DNA from: Pseudarthrobacter phenanthrenivorans Sphe3 | GTDB taxonomy: Bacteria > Actinomycetota > Actinomycetes > Actinomycetales > Micrococcaceae | Assembly (NCBI RefSeq): GCF_000189535.1 | Contig: NC_015145.1 | Location: 310,001-374,000, forward strand | DNA length: 64,000 nt | Direction: 5' to 3' | Part shown: positions 54,629 to 63,989 of the stretch, one piece after another | Layout: the number at the start of each line of letters is the position of its first letter | How positions within the stretch are numbered: the first letter of the stretch is position 1 | Program-made: the position numbers and the translations under genes | Notes under the pieces: model-generated | Told to the model about the DNA's origin: nothing | What the model saw: only the letters and a program-made list of their open reading frames with translations | The model's database searches: none

Positions 54629-54898
54629 ATGGCCAATATTGCTGAGGTTTTGGGGCGGCTTACGCCGGAAGAACTGGAAGAACTGCGCAGCCTTGGTCCG
54701 CAGGGCCATTTGCCGCGGCACCTGGTTGATGCCCTGGACCGGGCAGCCGGAGGGCCCGGCTCCGGCCGCGGCTACTACGTGCCCAACGGGAACGTCAGTG
54801 CCACCGGAGGGCCGCTGCTGGTGCTGCGCAGCGATGTGGCCGGCTGGGTCTTCAGCTCCTGCCGCGAGGACCCGGACCAGCTCCCGCAACACCCTTGA
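54629..54898 (+). CDS. Hypothetical protein, 89 aa
   Basis: ATG at 54629 with GAAGGGAC about 8 bases upstream. The N-terminal half is helical and acidic (LTPEELEELRSLGP), and the middle is Gly-rich (GGPGSGRGYYVPNG). There are no membrane segments and one Cys. No family recognised. It is convergent with radA. Confidence 0.55.
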   Translation: MANIAEVLGRLTPEELEELRSLGPQGHLPRHLVDALDRAAGGPGSGRGYYVPNGNVSATGGPLLVLRSDVAGWVFSSCREDPDQLPQHP

Positions 54899-54923
54899 GC
54901 TTCTTTGCCGCCAGGCCGCGGCA

Positions 54924-56297
54924 CTAGCCAATCAGCAGGCTCAGCGCCTCTGTCAGGTGCTCCACTTCCCGTACGGAGAAACCTGCCGGTATGGGCCCGG
55001 GGCCGGTATGGCTGGCGGGAACCACGGCATGCGTGAACCCCAGCCGGTGGGCCTCCTGAATCCGTTGGTTGATGCCCGGAACCGGGCGGACCTCACCGGC
55101 AAGACCCACCTCGCCGAAGGCAATAAGCCGGATGGGCAAGGGCTTGCGGGCCTTGGCTGAGGCGACGGCAAGGGCGACTGCGAGATCTGTTGCGGGTTCG
55201 CTCAGCTTCACCCCGCCTACTGTTGCCACGTAGGAATCATCCTTATGCAGTAAAGTCCCCGCCCGCTGCTGCAGCACCGCCAGCAGCATGGAAACCCGCG
55301 AGCTGTCCAGCCCGCTGGTGGCCCGCCGGGGCTGCGAATTGGGGCTTTCCGCCAGCAGCGACTGTACCTCTGCCAGCAGGGGACGGCGCCCTTCCATGGT
55401 GACGGTAATGCAGGTCCCCGAGACAGGTTCCTTGGTGCGGCTCACGAAAAGCCCGCTGGGATCCGCGAGCCCCTCAATGCCGTTCTCGTTCAGGTCGAAA
55501 CAGCCCACGTCATCAGTGGGTCCGTAGCGGTTCTTGACGGCGCGGAGCAACCGCAGCCGGGAATGCCGCTCGCCCTCGAACTGGCACACCACATCCACCA
55601 GGTGCTCCAGCAGCCGGGGTCCGGCGATGGAACCGTCCTTGGTCACGTGGCCCACCAGCAGCGTGGTCATGTTCCGCCGCTTGGCAGCGGCAATGATGGA
55701 CGCCGCCACTTCCCGCACCTGCGAGACACCGCCCGCGCTGCCGTCGACGTCGGCGCTGCTGAGCGTCTGGACCGAGTCCACGATCAGCAGCCGCGGCTCG
55801 ATCTTCTCCACCTGCCCCAGCGCCTGGCCCAAATCCGTTTCCGCGGAAAGATAGAGGGATTCAGCCACGGCGTCGATCCGCTCCGCGCGCAGCTTCACCT
55901 GCGCCGCGGACTCCTCACCGGTCACGTACAGCACGTCCTGGGCCGTCCGCGCGAACTTGGCCGCCACGTCCAGCAGCAGGGTGGACTTTCCGACGCCGGG
56001 CTCGCCGGCCAGCAGGATCACCGCGCCCGGAACCAGCCCGCCGCCCAGCACCCGGTCCAACTCGTCCACGCCCGTCGGCAGGAACGCCGCCGTGGTGGCG
56101 TCCACCTCGGCAATCCGGCGGGCCGGCTCCAGAACTGTTGTGGCCGCCGTCGTACGCGCAACGGCGGTGCCGGTCTCCTCAACGGTGCCCCACGCCTGGC
56201 ACTCGCCGCAGCGCCCCACCCATTTGACGGTGGTCCAGCCGCATTCGGCGCATTTGTAGGCGGGCGCTTTGGAGGCCCGGGAAGTCTTTGTTGCCAT
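54924..56297 (-). CDS. radA: DNA repair protein RadA
   Basis: 457 residues. It is a RecA-related branch-migration ATPase acting in recombination. The N-terminal zinc finger has Cys16, Cys19, Cys30 and Cys33 (YKCAECGW, RCGEC). Walker A is GEPGVGKS (98-105), the RadA-specific KNRYG motif follows, and the C-terminal Lon-like domain is present (PLPIRLIAFGEVGLAGEVR). TAGTGT (56305-56310) lies 7 bases before the ATG, indicating leaderless translation. In mycobacteria radA is adjacent to disA; here the glucarate and tct blocks separate them. Confidence 0.96.
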   Translation of the reverse strand: MATKTSRASKAPAYKCAECGWTTVKWVGRCGECQAWGTVEETGTAVARTTAATTVLEPARRIAEVDATTAAFLPTGVDELDRVLGGGLVPGAVILLAGEPGVGKSTLLLDVAAKFARTAQDVLYVTGEESAAQVKLRAERIDAVAESLYLSAETDLGQALGQVEKIEPRLLIVDSVQTLSSADVDGSAGGVSQVREVAASIIAAAKRRNMTTLLVGHVTKDGSIAGPRLLEHLVDVVCQFEGERHSRLRLLRAVKNRYGPTDDVGCFDLNENGIEGLADPSGLFVSRTKEPVSGTCITVTMEGRRPLLAEVQSLLAESPNSQPRRATSGLDSSRVSMLLAVLQQRAGTLLHKDDSYVATVGGVKLSEPATDLAVALAVASAKARKPLPIRLIAFGEVGLAGEVRPVPGINQRIQEAHRLGFTHAVVPASHTGPGPIPAGFSVREVEHLTEALSLLIG

Positions 56298-56344
56298 GCG
56301 TTCAACACTAGTGGCGGGGGCTGACAGCCGGCCGCACGCGGCAG

Positions 56345-57472
56345 CTAAAGCGCCGGCAGCACGTCCCGCGCCTCCTGGGCATCCATCCCGGTGGCCTCCA
56401 GCAGGTCCACCATCAGCGGCCGGTAGAGCATCACCACCGTTTCGCCCTCCAGCCGCTGCACCCCGAGCAGCTTGGGATGCAGGCGCAGGGCGATTTCGCT
56501 CAATTCCCTGCGGGCGGTGCGCAGGTGGGCGCGCCGGACGCCGTCGTGCGTTTCCGCCAGGCCCAGCGAGAGCTCGTCGATGGCGGCGGCGGTCTCCTGC
56601 AGCACTTCCGCAATGTTTTCCGTGGCTTCATCCGAAAGCGCCGCGTGGTTGATGGCACTCGTTAGCCGGCGCGCGAAGACGCGGCTGTTCCGCAGCGCAA
56701 GGTCGATGAAATCCAGTGACTGTTCCAGCCGGTCAAGCTCATCCCGGTGCCGCCGGTAGGCGGGCGCGAGCCGGGCAACCTCACCAGACGCCCGAAGCGA
56801 ATGCCGCATCCCGTCCACCAGCGGCTGGCAGTTGCGCCCGCGGACCAGGGCGTGCCATGCCTTCGTCGAATCGCTGTCCATGAGAGCCTCCGCGCATTCA
56901 CGCAGCACTTCCGCCAGCTCATGGAGGAGGTTCCGGACGTCCTTGCGGGGCTCCCGCCGCGGGTCCTTGGGCGCGAGGATGGTCACCAGCAACGCGAACA
57001 GCCCGCCCACCACCGCGTCGATGCTCCGGGTGAACGGCCCGCCGGACGGTGCCGGCAGCAGCACCACCAGCAGTGATTGCAGCGCCAGCTGGGTGGTGAA
57101 GATGTTTCCGCTGTCCAGGAAGCGGGCCAGCAGGATGGAAAACAAAAGGACGACGGCGGCCTGCCAGATTCCGGGGCCCAGCCAGTGCAGGAGCAGGTCA
57201 CCCACCGCAATGCCGATGGTGCAGCCCAGGCCAACCTCCAGCACCCGCCGCAGCCGTGGTTCCCGGGAAAATCCCAGGGCAATCAACGAGGACGTGGCTG
57301 CGAACAGCGGCCCGGAATGGCCCAGTACATACTCTGCGAAGGCGTAGGCGCCCACCGCGCAGACCGTCATCTGGATGGCCGGGACGAGGGAGTTGCGGCT
57401 GCGGATCACGCCGGTGCGCATACGGCCGCGAAGGAACAGCCTGCCTGCTGAGAGTCCTGCTGCGGGGGCCAT
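56345..57472 (-). CDS. FUSC-type/aromatic acid exporter family membrane protein
   Basis: 375 residues from ATG at 57472, chosen because TAGACT (57480-57485) lies 7 bases upstream; the frame is open to 57511. An N-terminal half with about six helices (AIQMTVCAVGAYAFAEYVLG, TSSLIALGFS, VVGGLFALLVTILA) is followed by a long helical cytoplasmic domain (about 190-375), the YccS/FUSC-like architecture. Such proteins are thought to export aromatic carboxylates or similar compounds. The substrate is unknown here. Confidence 0.82.
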   Translation of the reverse strand: MAPAAGLSAGRLFLRGRMRTGVIRSRNSLVPAIQMTVCAVGAYAFAEYVLGHSGPLFAATSSLIALGFSREPRLRRVLEVGLGCTIGIAVGDLLLHWLGPGIWQAAVVLLFSILLARFLDSGNIFTTQLALQSLLVVLLPAPSGGPFTRSIDAVVGGLFALLVTILAPKDPRREPRKDVRNLLHELAEVLRECAEALMDSDSTKAWHALVRGRNCQPLVDGMRHSLRASGEVARLAPAYRRHRDELDRLEQSLDFIDLALRNSRVFARRLTSAINHAALSDEATENIAEVLQETAAAIDELSLGLAETHDGVRRAHLRTARRELSEIALRLHPKLLGVQRLEGETVVMLYRPLMVDLLEATGMDAQEARDVLPAL

Positions 57473-57587
57473 GCCACCCAGTCTATTTGCTGGCCCTGCC
57501 CGCAATTCCACGCCTGCCGTGCACTACGGCCGGCACTGTGATCTGCGCAATGGGAACCCGGCACTTGTAAGCCAAAATCCCGCCGTC

Positions 57588-57609
57588 GTTAATCCTCCGT
57601 TCACTTTGG
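57588..57609 (+). promoter_or_regulatory. PHO-box-like direct repeats upstream of pstS
   Basis: Two adjacent 11-bp units begin alike: GTTAATCCTCC (57588-57598) and GTTCACTTTGG (57599-57609). The second matches the GTTCAC core used by actinobacterial PhoP. They lie about 120 bases before pstS, where a phosphate-starvation activator would bind. Confidence 0.5.
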
Positions 57610-57729
57610 ACAGCCCATCCCGTTACCTGCGGACCCTAACTTCGATGAAGGTACAAAACGTACGCATCGCGCAGCAGGGGTTCTCCGTCCCTGCCCCGCA
57701 CCTGAATAACCCTGGAAGGGGTACATCTA

Positions 57730-58851
57730 GTGAAGGCACTCCGCTTCGGCCGCCACGCGGCTATCGCTGTTCTCGCAGCCGGCGCTCTCGCGCTTACCTC
57801 CTGCGGTTCAGACAACGCCACGGGCACCGCCCCCGCAGGCGACCAGGCTTCCTCCGGCCCCAAGGTCACGGGCACCCTCACCGGCATCGGTGCTTCGTCC
57901 ACCGGCGCAGCCATGGACGCCTGGAAGGCAGGCTTCGCCGCCGCCAACCAGGGCGCCACCGTACAGTACTCCCCGGACGGCTCCGGCGCCGGCCGCAAGG
58001 CCATCATCGACGGCTCGGCCCAGTTCGCCGGCTCGGACGCCTACCTGAAGGACGAAGAGCTCGAAGCGTCCAAGGCCGTCTGCGGCCCCGACGGCGCCAT
58101 CAACATTCCGGTCTACATCTCGCCGATCGCCGTCGCCTTCAACCTTCCGGGCGTCACCGAGCTGAAGCTGGACGCACCCACCGTGGCCAAGATCTTCCGC
58201 GGTGAGATCAGCAACTGGAACGATCCGGCCATTGCCGCCCTGAACGAGGGCGTCAGCCTCCCGGACCTGAAGGTCACCCCGGTGAACCGTTCGGACGATT
58301 CCGGCACCACCACCAACTTCACCGACTACCTGGCCTCTGCAGCCCCTGAGGTCTGGACGGACAAGTCCTCCGGCGTGTGGCCCGCAAGCCTGCAGGGCGA
58401 GAACGCCAAGGGCACCTCCGGCGTGGTCAAGACCGTCACCGATACCCCCGGTGCCATCACCTACGCAGATGACTCCGCTGTGGGCGGCAAGCTCGGCACC
58501 GCCTCCATCAAGGTGGGCGAGGAGTTCGTCAAGATTTCGGCAGAGGCTGCAGCAAAGGCCGTCGAAGCTGGCAAGGCCGTTGAAGGCCGCTCCGCCAACG
58601 ACGTCGCCATCAAACTGGACCGCAAGACCACAGCTTCCGGCGCTTACCCCATCGTGCTGGTCTCCTACCACGTGGTCTGCAGCGCCTACGACTCGCAGGA
58701 AACCGTTGACCTGGTCAAGGCCTTCGAAAACTACGTAGTGTCCGAGGAAGGCCAGCAGGCCGCCGCGGATTCCGCCAAGTCGGCCCCGCTGTCCTCCGCC
58801 CTTGCGGAGAAGGCAACCACGGCCATCGAGTCCATCAAGGTCAAGTCCTAA
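57730..58851 (+). CDS. pstS: Phosphate ABC transporter substrate-binding lipoprotein
   Basis: 373 residues, GTG start with GGAAGGGG upstream. The lipobox is ALTSC with Cys25. Phosphate-contacting loops are recognisable: TGIGASSTGAAMDAW, YSPDGSGAGRKAI, FAGSDAYL and VNRSDDSGTTTNFTDYL. It binds inorganic phosphate outside the membrane at high affinity. It is the first gene of pstSCAB, separated from pstC by an attenuator-like hairpin that would allow extra binding protein to be made. Induction under phosphate limitation is inferred from the PHO-like repeats. Confidence 0.95.
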   Translation: MKALRFGRHAAIAVLAAGALALTSCGSDNATGTAPAGDQASSGPKVTGTLTGIGASSTGAAMDAWKAGFAAANQGATVQYSPDGSGAGRKAIIDGSAQFAGSDAYLKDEELEASKAVCGPDGAINIPVYISPIAVAFNLPGVTELKLDAPTVAKIFRGEISNWNDPAIAALNEGVSLPDLKVTPVNRSDDSGTTTNFTDYLASAAPEVWTDKSSGVWPASLQGENAKGTSGVVKTVTDTPGAITYADDSAVGGKLGTASIKVGEEFVKISAEAAAKAVEAGKAVEGRSANDVAIKLDRKTTASGAYPIVLVSYHVVCSAYDSQETVDLVKAFENYVVSEEGQQAAADSAKSAPLSSALAEKATTAIESIKVKS

Positions 58852-58869
58852 TCAACGCTCCGAGACCGG

Positions 58870-58902
58870 GTTCCCCGCCTGCCGAAAGGCAGTGCGGGGA
58901 AC
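58870..58902 (+). terminator. Hairpin between pstS and pstC (attenuator)
   Basis: The stem GTTCCCCGC plus CTGCC closes on a GAAA tetraloop and returns as GGCAG and GCGGGGAAC with one bulged T. TTGGCTTT follows. It starts 18 bases after the pstS stop. Partial termination here would set the pstS to pstCAB ratio. Confidence 0.65.
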
Positions 58903-58956
58903 TTGGCTTTGGTCAGCCCACCTTCCCCTCCCAGTAACCGATCGAAGGGCCGTCGA

Positions 58957-59889
58957 ATGACCGCCACCCCCCTGACAAGTACCCAGGGCGCCGGCCGCGC
59001 CGGGGACAAGATCTTCTCGGGCGCCGCGCTGGCCGCGGGCTGCCTCATTCTCGCCGTCCTCTTCGGCGTCGCACTCTTCCTGGTGGTCCAGGCCATCCCG
59101 GCGCTCACCGCGCCAGCCGCCGAAATACAGGGCGGTGCAGGCTTCTTCGCCTACATCTGGCCCATCGTGATCGGCACGCTCATCGCCGCCGTGATCGCCC
59201 TGGTGATCGCCACCCCCATCGCCATCGGCGTGGCCCTGTTCATCTCGCACTTCGCCCCGCGCGGACTGGCTGCCGGTCTCGGCTACGTGGTGGACCTGCT
59301 GGCGGCGATCCCGTCCGTGATCTACGGCGCGTGGGGTGCGGCCTTCCTGGCGAAGGAAATCTCGCCGGCCTACAACTGGCTGGCGGCGAACATGGGCTGG
59401 CTGCCCATCTTCCAGGGTCCTGCTTCGGCCACCGGCAAGACCATCCTGACCGCGGGCATCGTCCTCTCCGTCATGGTGCTGCCCATCATCACGTCCCTGT
59501 CCCGCGAAATCTTCCTGCAGACCCCCAAACTGCACGAGGAAGCCGCGCTGGCCCTCGGTGCCACCCGCTGGGAAATGATCAAGATGTCCGTCCTGCCCTT
59601 TGCGCGGCCGGGCATCATCAGTGCCGTCATGCTCGGCCTGGGCCGGGCCCTCGGGGAGACCATGGCCGTGGCCCTGGTGCTGTCCTCCGGCGCGCTGACC
59701 GCCAGCCTGATCCAGTCGGGCAACCAGACCATCGCCGCGGAAATCGCCCTGAACTTCCCGGAGGCCAGCGGGCTCAAGGTCAGCACGCTGATCGCAGCGG
59801 GCCTGGTCCTGTTCATCATCACCCTGGCCGTGAACATGATCGCGCGCTGGATCATCACCCGGCACAAAGAATTCTCGGGAGCCAACTAA
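58957..59889 (+). CDS. pstC: Phosphate ABC transporter permease PstC
   Basis: 310 residues from ATG at 58957, with AAGGG 7-8 bases upstream; an ATG at 58903 in the same frame lacks a ribosome site and would lie at the foot of the hairpin. Six membrane helices are seen. The conserved loop is HEEAALALGATRWEMIKMSVLPFARPG, which docks on PstB (quoted from residues about 208-234). AIPSVIYGAWG is typical of PstC. It forms the channel with PstA. Confidence 0.94.
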   Translation: MTATPLTSTQGAGRAGDKIFSGAALAAGCLILAVLFGVALFLVVQAIPALTAPAAEIQGGAGFFAYIWPIVIGTLIAAVIALVIATPIAIGVALFISHFAPRGLAAGLGYVVDLLAAIPSVIYGAWGAAFLAKEISPAYNWLAANMGWLPIFQGPASATGKTILTAGIVLSVMVLPIITSLSREIFLQTPKLHEEAALALGATRWEMIKMSVLPFARPGIISAVMLGLGRALGETMAVALVLSSGALTASLIQSGNQTIAAEIALNFPEASGLKVSTLIAAGLVLFIITLAVNMIARWIITRHKEFSGAN

Positions 59890-61002
59890 ATGACCTCCAC
59901 GCTTACCCCCGTGCGCAGCAAGCGCTCCGCACTCACCAAGGGCCAGCTGCCCAAGTACGCGCCCTACGTGGTCCTCGCCGGCGCGCTGGTGGTGGGTGCT
60001 GCCATCCTTGCCCTGGTGGGCTTTAACGCCTTCGGCTGGGGAATCGTCTCGGCGATCCTCTTTGCCATCGGGCTGGTGTCCTGGAGCGCCGCCGTGGAGG
60101 GCTCCCGCAAGGCCAAGGACAAGCTGGCCACCTGCCTGGTGGTCGGGTCCTTCCTCATCGCGCTGCTCCCGCTGATCTCGGTGATCTGGACCGTGCTGGT
60201 GAACGGAATCCCCGGCCTTCTGGCCCCCGGATTCATGACCACCTCCATGAACGGCGTCACCGGCGTCTACGACAACCGTGCGGTTGAAGAAGGCGCGCCG
60301 GTCATCGGCGGCATCTACCACGCCCTCCTGGGCACAGTCCAGATCACGCTGCTGGCAACGGTCATCTCCGTGCCGGTGGGCCTGCTGACCGCCATCTACC
60401 TGGTGGAATACGGGAACGACGGCCGCCTGGCCCGCGCCATTACGTTCTTCGTGGACGTCATGACCGGCATCCCGTCCATCGTGGCCGGCCTGTTCGCCGC
60501 GGCGTTCTTCTTCGCCGTCGTGGGCCCCGGCACCAAGACCGGCGCCGTGGCCGCCGTCGCGCTGTCCGTCCTGATGATTCCCGTGGTGGTGCGCTCCAGC
60601 GAGGAAATGCTGAAGATCGTGCCCAACGAGCTGCGTGAAGCGGCCTACGCCCTGGGCGTCCGCAAGTGGCGGACCATCGTCAAGGTGGTCATTCCGACGG
60701 CGATCTCCGGCATCGCGTCCGGCGTCACCTTGGCCATCGCCCGCGTCATCGGCGAGACCGCGCCCATCCTGGTCACTGCGGGGTTCGCCACCAGCATCAA
60801 CTCCAACGTGTTCAGCGGCTGGATGGCCTCGCTGCCCACCTTCATCTACACCCAGATCCTGAACCCCACGTCCCCGGCCAACCCGGACCCGTCCTCCCAG
60901 CGCGCCTGGGGAGCGGCCCTGGTGCTGATCATCCTGGTGATGGTCCTCAACCTCGGCGCCCGGCTCATCGCCAGGATCTTCGCCCCCAAGACCGGCCGCT
61001 GA
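59890..61002 (+). CDS. pstA: Phosphate ABC transporter permease PstA
   Basis: 370 residues, ATG directly after the pstC stop (TAAATG). An N-terminal extension with two extra helices (about 22-80) makes it longer than E. coli PstA (296), as is common in actinobacteria. The core has VDVMTGIPSIVAGLF and the docking loop ELREAAYALGVRKW. It is the second half of the phosphate channel. Confidence 0.94.
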   Translation: MTSTLTPVRSKRSALTKGQLPKYAPYVVLAGALVVGAAILALVGFNAFGWGIVSAILFAIGLVSWSAAVEGSRKAKDKLATCLVVGSFLIALLPLISVIWTVLVNGIPGLLAPGFMTTSMNGVTGVYDNRAVEEGAPVIGGIYHALLGTVQITLLATVISVPVGLLTAIYLVEYGNDGRLARAITFFVDVMTGIPSIVAGLFAAAFFFAVVGPGTKTGAVAAVALSVLMIPVVVRSSEEMLKIVPNELREAAYALGVRKWRTIVKVVIPTAISGIASGVTLAIARVIGETAPILVTAGFATSINSNVFSGWMASLPTFIYTQILNPTSPANPDPSSQRAWGAALVLIILVMVLNLGARLIARIFAPKTGR

Positions 61003-61082
61003 CCGCCGCATTCAATTCCCCCTTCCGGTTCCCCGGACCGGATGCCAGACTTCAATTCATCCCCAGTTAGTGAAGGAACACC

Positions 61083-61862
<780 letters not shown>

Positions 61863-61930
61863 GAGCGCGGCTCCAGCCGCTGCACCCGAAAAACGGTGCT
61901 GGTCAGAAGCTCCGCCATTTAGTACGCTGA

Positions 61931-61958
61931 ACTAGATACTTCCGGAACTAGTAACTAG
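61931..61958. repeat. Triple ACTAG repeat upstream of the 126-aa gene
   Basis: ACTAG occurs at 61931-61935, 61947-61951 and 61954-61958; the last two form ACTAGTAACTAG. The cluster sits 18-45 bases before the start of the next gene, in promoter position, and may be an operator. Confidence 0.4.
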
Positions 61959-61975
61959 AGGCTTAGGAGTTTTCC

Positions 61976-62356
61976 TTGACGCAGACAGCAAGCAGCCCCA
62001 GAGGCCACCAGCTCACAGTCTCCGGACACGGGGTGGCAGCCCTTTCGTACAAAGACAGGCTGCCGGACGCCTACCAGCACCTGGCCCCGGCGGTTCCGGC
62101 CCTCCCGGGGCCGGAAGCGGGACTGGAGGTGGCGGCAGGGGAGGAACTCCTCTCCGCCGTATGGCGTACCAGCTCTTACCTGGAGACCGTTCAGTGGGAG
62201 CTTGATGCGGCGCACGAGTCGCTGCGGCAGGCTGTCCAGCGGGCCGCACATTCCGGCATCGGCCGGGGCGAGCTGCTCCAGGCCGCCAACATGACGTCAG
62301 AGGAGCTGGAAACGGCCCTGACGGAGGCCCTGCCCGTCTACCCGGCCGCCTACTAG
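61976..62356 (+). CDS. Hypothetical protein, 126 aa
   Basis: TTG start at 61976 with TTAGGAG 8 bases upstream. The C-terminal half is helical, with a pattern like a small helix-turn-helix (AAHSGIGRGELLQAANMTSEELETAL), so it could be a DNA-binding or regulatory protein. The N-terminal 50 residues are Pro/Ala-rich. It stands alone after pstB, with a promoter region carrying three ACTAG repeats, and is convergent with the zinc-ribbon gene (2-base gap). Confidence 0.6.
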   Translation: MTQTASSPRGHQLTVSGHGVAALSYKDRLPDAYQHLAPAVPALPGPEAGLEVAAGEELLSAVWRTSSYLETVQWELDAAHESLRQAVQRAAHSGIGRGELLQAANMTSEELETALTEALPVYPAAY

Positions 62357-62357
62357 G

Positions 62358-62765
62358 CTACTCGGGGACTTCCAGCTGGAAGCCGCACCGGCAGCGCAGG
62401 ACCCTGGTGGGCAGCGAAACCACGTTAAGGGCGCCTCCTGAATTGCTGCTGCGGTAGCAGAGCCGTTCGATCTCGAACTCGGCCTCCTCCATGGGGAACC
62501 CGCAGTGGATGTAGTCGTCGCCGAACATGATGACCTGGGCCATCCAGCGCACCTGGTGCAGGGCCGCAGCCACGTCGCCTGCGTAGGCGAGGTGTTCCTG
62601 GAACAACCTGCAGTCGTTGCAGGTGTAGGAAACCGTGACCAGGTCGCCGTTGGCCGCTCCCATCGCCCTGATGGCATGGATGGTCAGCTGGTGTTCCGTG
62701 CCGCAGGTTCCACAGCGAAGCTGGCGTGGCTGGGGCAAAGAGTGCCGGGGATTGGAGGTAGACAT
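62358..62765 (-). CDS. Hypothetical Cys-rich (zinc-ribbon-like) protein
   Basis: 135 residues. It has CGTCGTEH near residue 18, CNDC in the middle (about 49-52) and CRCGF near the C-terminus. This gives up to six Cys arranged as CxxC-type pairs that could bind one or two zinc ions. There is no membrane segment. It is acidic in the middle (FPMEEAEFEIERL). Function unknown; a metal-binding structural role is likely. The upstream ribosome site is weak. Confidence 0.6.
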   Translation of the reverse strand: MSTSNPRHSLPQPRQLRCGTCGTEHQLTIHAIRAMGAANGDLVTVSYTCNDCRLFQEHLAYAGDVAAALHQVRWMAQVIMFGDDYIHCGFPMEEAEFEIERLCYRSSNSGGALNVVSLPTRVLRCRCGFQLEVPE

Positions 62766-62975
62766 GATGCCTGCTCTTTTCCGCGATGTGCATCCATGCC
62801 GCCGGTATGCTGCAGCGGCGCAATCCGCGGCCCTGCACCCGGCGGCGGATGTCGGACCCGGAACTGCGCAGGATATTTGGCGAAACCCCGGGTACTTACT
62901 TTCGAATCTACGTCACAGCCGTTCGGCTGTACAGGGGAAGGCAGCGGCTGAGGGCGTCAGGGCGGCCCGGCGCGT

Positions 62976-63989
62976 TCAGCCAGGCAGCGGGGTCAGTGCC
63001 AGGGCCAGCACGAATGCCAGGGCGGCCGTTGCTGCCGGGGTCAGGGCCCAGAGCCCCACGATCCGGATGACCAGCTTCCTGTTGGTCACGGAGAAGTGCT
63101 GGTTCTCGCCCGCGCCGAGGACGGCGGCGGTCACTGTGTGCGTGGTGGACAGCGGCCAGTGGAGTCCGATGGCGCCCACAAAGAGAATGACCGCACTGAA
63201 GATCTGCGCCACCGAACCCCGCAGAGGGTCGATCCGCGTGATTTTGTATCCCACCGTGTGCGAAATCCGCCAACCGCCGAACATCGTCCCGGCCGTCATC
63301 ATCCCGGCCGACAGCAGGACCACCCACCAGGGAATAGTGCCGCCGTCGGAATAACCCGCGGCCAGCAGCGCCAGGAGCAGCACCGCGCTGACCCGCTGCC
63401 CGTCCTGCAGGCCGTGCCCAAACGCCACGGCACCGGCCGCAATGGCCTGGCTCCGGCGGAAGCGCTGGTTGACCACGTTGGGTTGGGTGTATCGTGCCGC
63501 CCACGTGGCCGGGTACACCAGCATGAACGCGCCGCTGTAGGCGACGAGCGGCGACAGGACCAGCGGCAGCACCACCTGGAACAGCAGGGACTGGTCCACT
63601 CCTCCCACGCCGTCGCCGCCCATTGCCAGGCTGGCCAGTCCGGCGCCGGCAAGGCCGCCCACCAGGGCATGGGTGGACGAGGCCGGAATGCCCCGCCACC
63701 ACAGCAGGAGCCCCCACGCGCAGGCGCTTGCCAGTCCTGCCACCAGGATGCTGAGCCCGTCCGTGCCGGGCGGCAGGCTGATCCAGGCCTGGCTGACGGC
63801 CACGGCCAGCCCGGCGCTGACCAGGGCGCCCACAAAGTTGAAGAAGGCGGCCAGCAACACTGCCACGCTGGGGGTGAGTGCCCTGGTACGTACAGCAAGG
63901 GCGACGGCGGTGGAGGCGTCGCGGAAGCCGTTGAGGAAGGCAAACGCCGCAGTCAGCAGGACCACCACGCCGAAGATGACAGCTGTCAC
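62976..63989 (-). CDS. PiT-family inorganic phosphate transporter
   Basis: 337 residues from GTG at 63989; the frame stays open to the window edge, so an earlier start cannot be excluded. Both PiT signature repeats are present: AFAFLNGFRDASTAVALAV near the N-terminus and AGAVAFGHGLQDGQRVSAV in the middle. GIPASSTHALVGG and LSTTHTVTAAVLGAG are the conserved paired loops. It is a proton- or metal-phosphate-coupled low-affinity carrier. A TGA at 63991-63993 in another frame, 1 base before the start, suggests an upstream coupled gene, often a DUF47/PhoU-like protein. It complements the high-affinity pst system next to it. Confidence 0.92.
   Translation of the reverse strand: MTAVIFGVVVLLTAAFAFLNGFRDASTAVALAVRTRALTPSVAVLLAAFFNFVGALVSAGLAVAVSQAWISLPPGTDGLSILVAGLASACAWGLLLWWRGIPASSTHALVGGLAGAGLASLAMGGDGVGGVDQSLLFQVVLPLVLSPLVAYSGAFMLVYPATWAARYTQPNVVNQRFRRSQAIAAGAVAFGHGLQDGQRVSAVLLLALLAAGYSDGGTIPWWVVLLSAGMMTAGTMFGGWRISHTVGYKITRIDPLRGSVAQIFSAVILFVGAIGLHWPLSTTHTVTAAVLGAGENQHFSVTNRKLVIRIVGLWALTPAATAALAFVLALALTPLPG

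Noticed and set aside
61866..61885. Small hairpin after pstB (GCGGC...GCCGC)
   Set aside because: The stem is only 5-6 bp with no T run, too weak to call a terminator.
62786..62975. Plus-strand frames in the spacer between the zinc-ribbon gene and the PiT gene
   Set aside because: They run antisense into the PiT gene and have no start signal. The spacer probably holds only promoter and 3' sequences.
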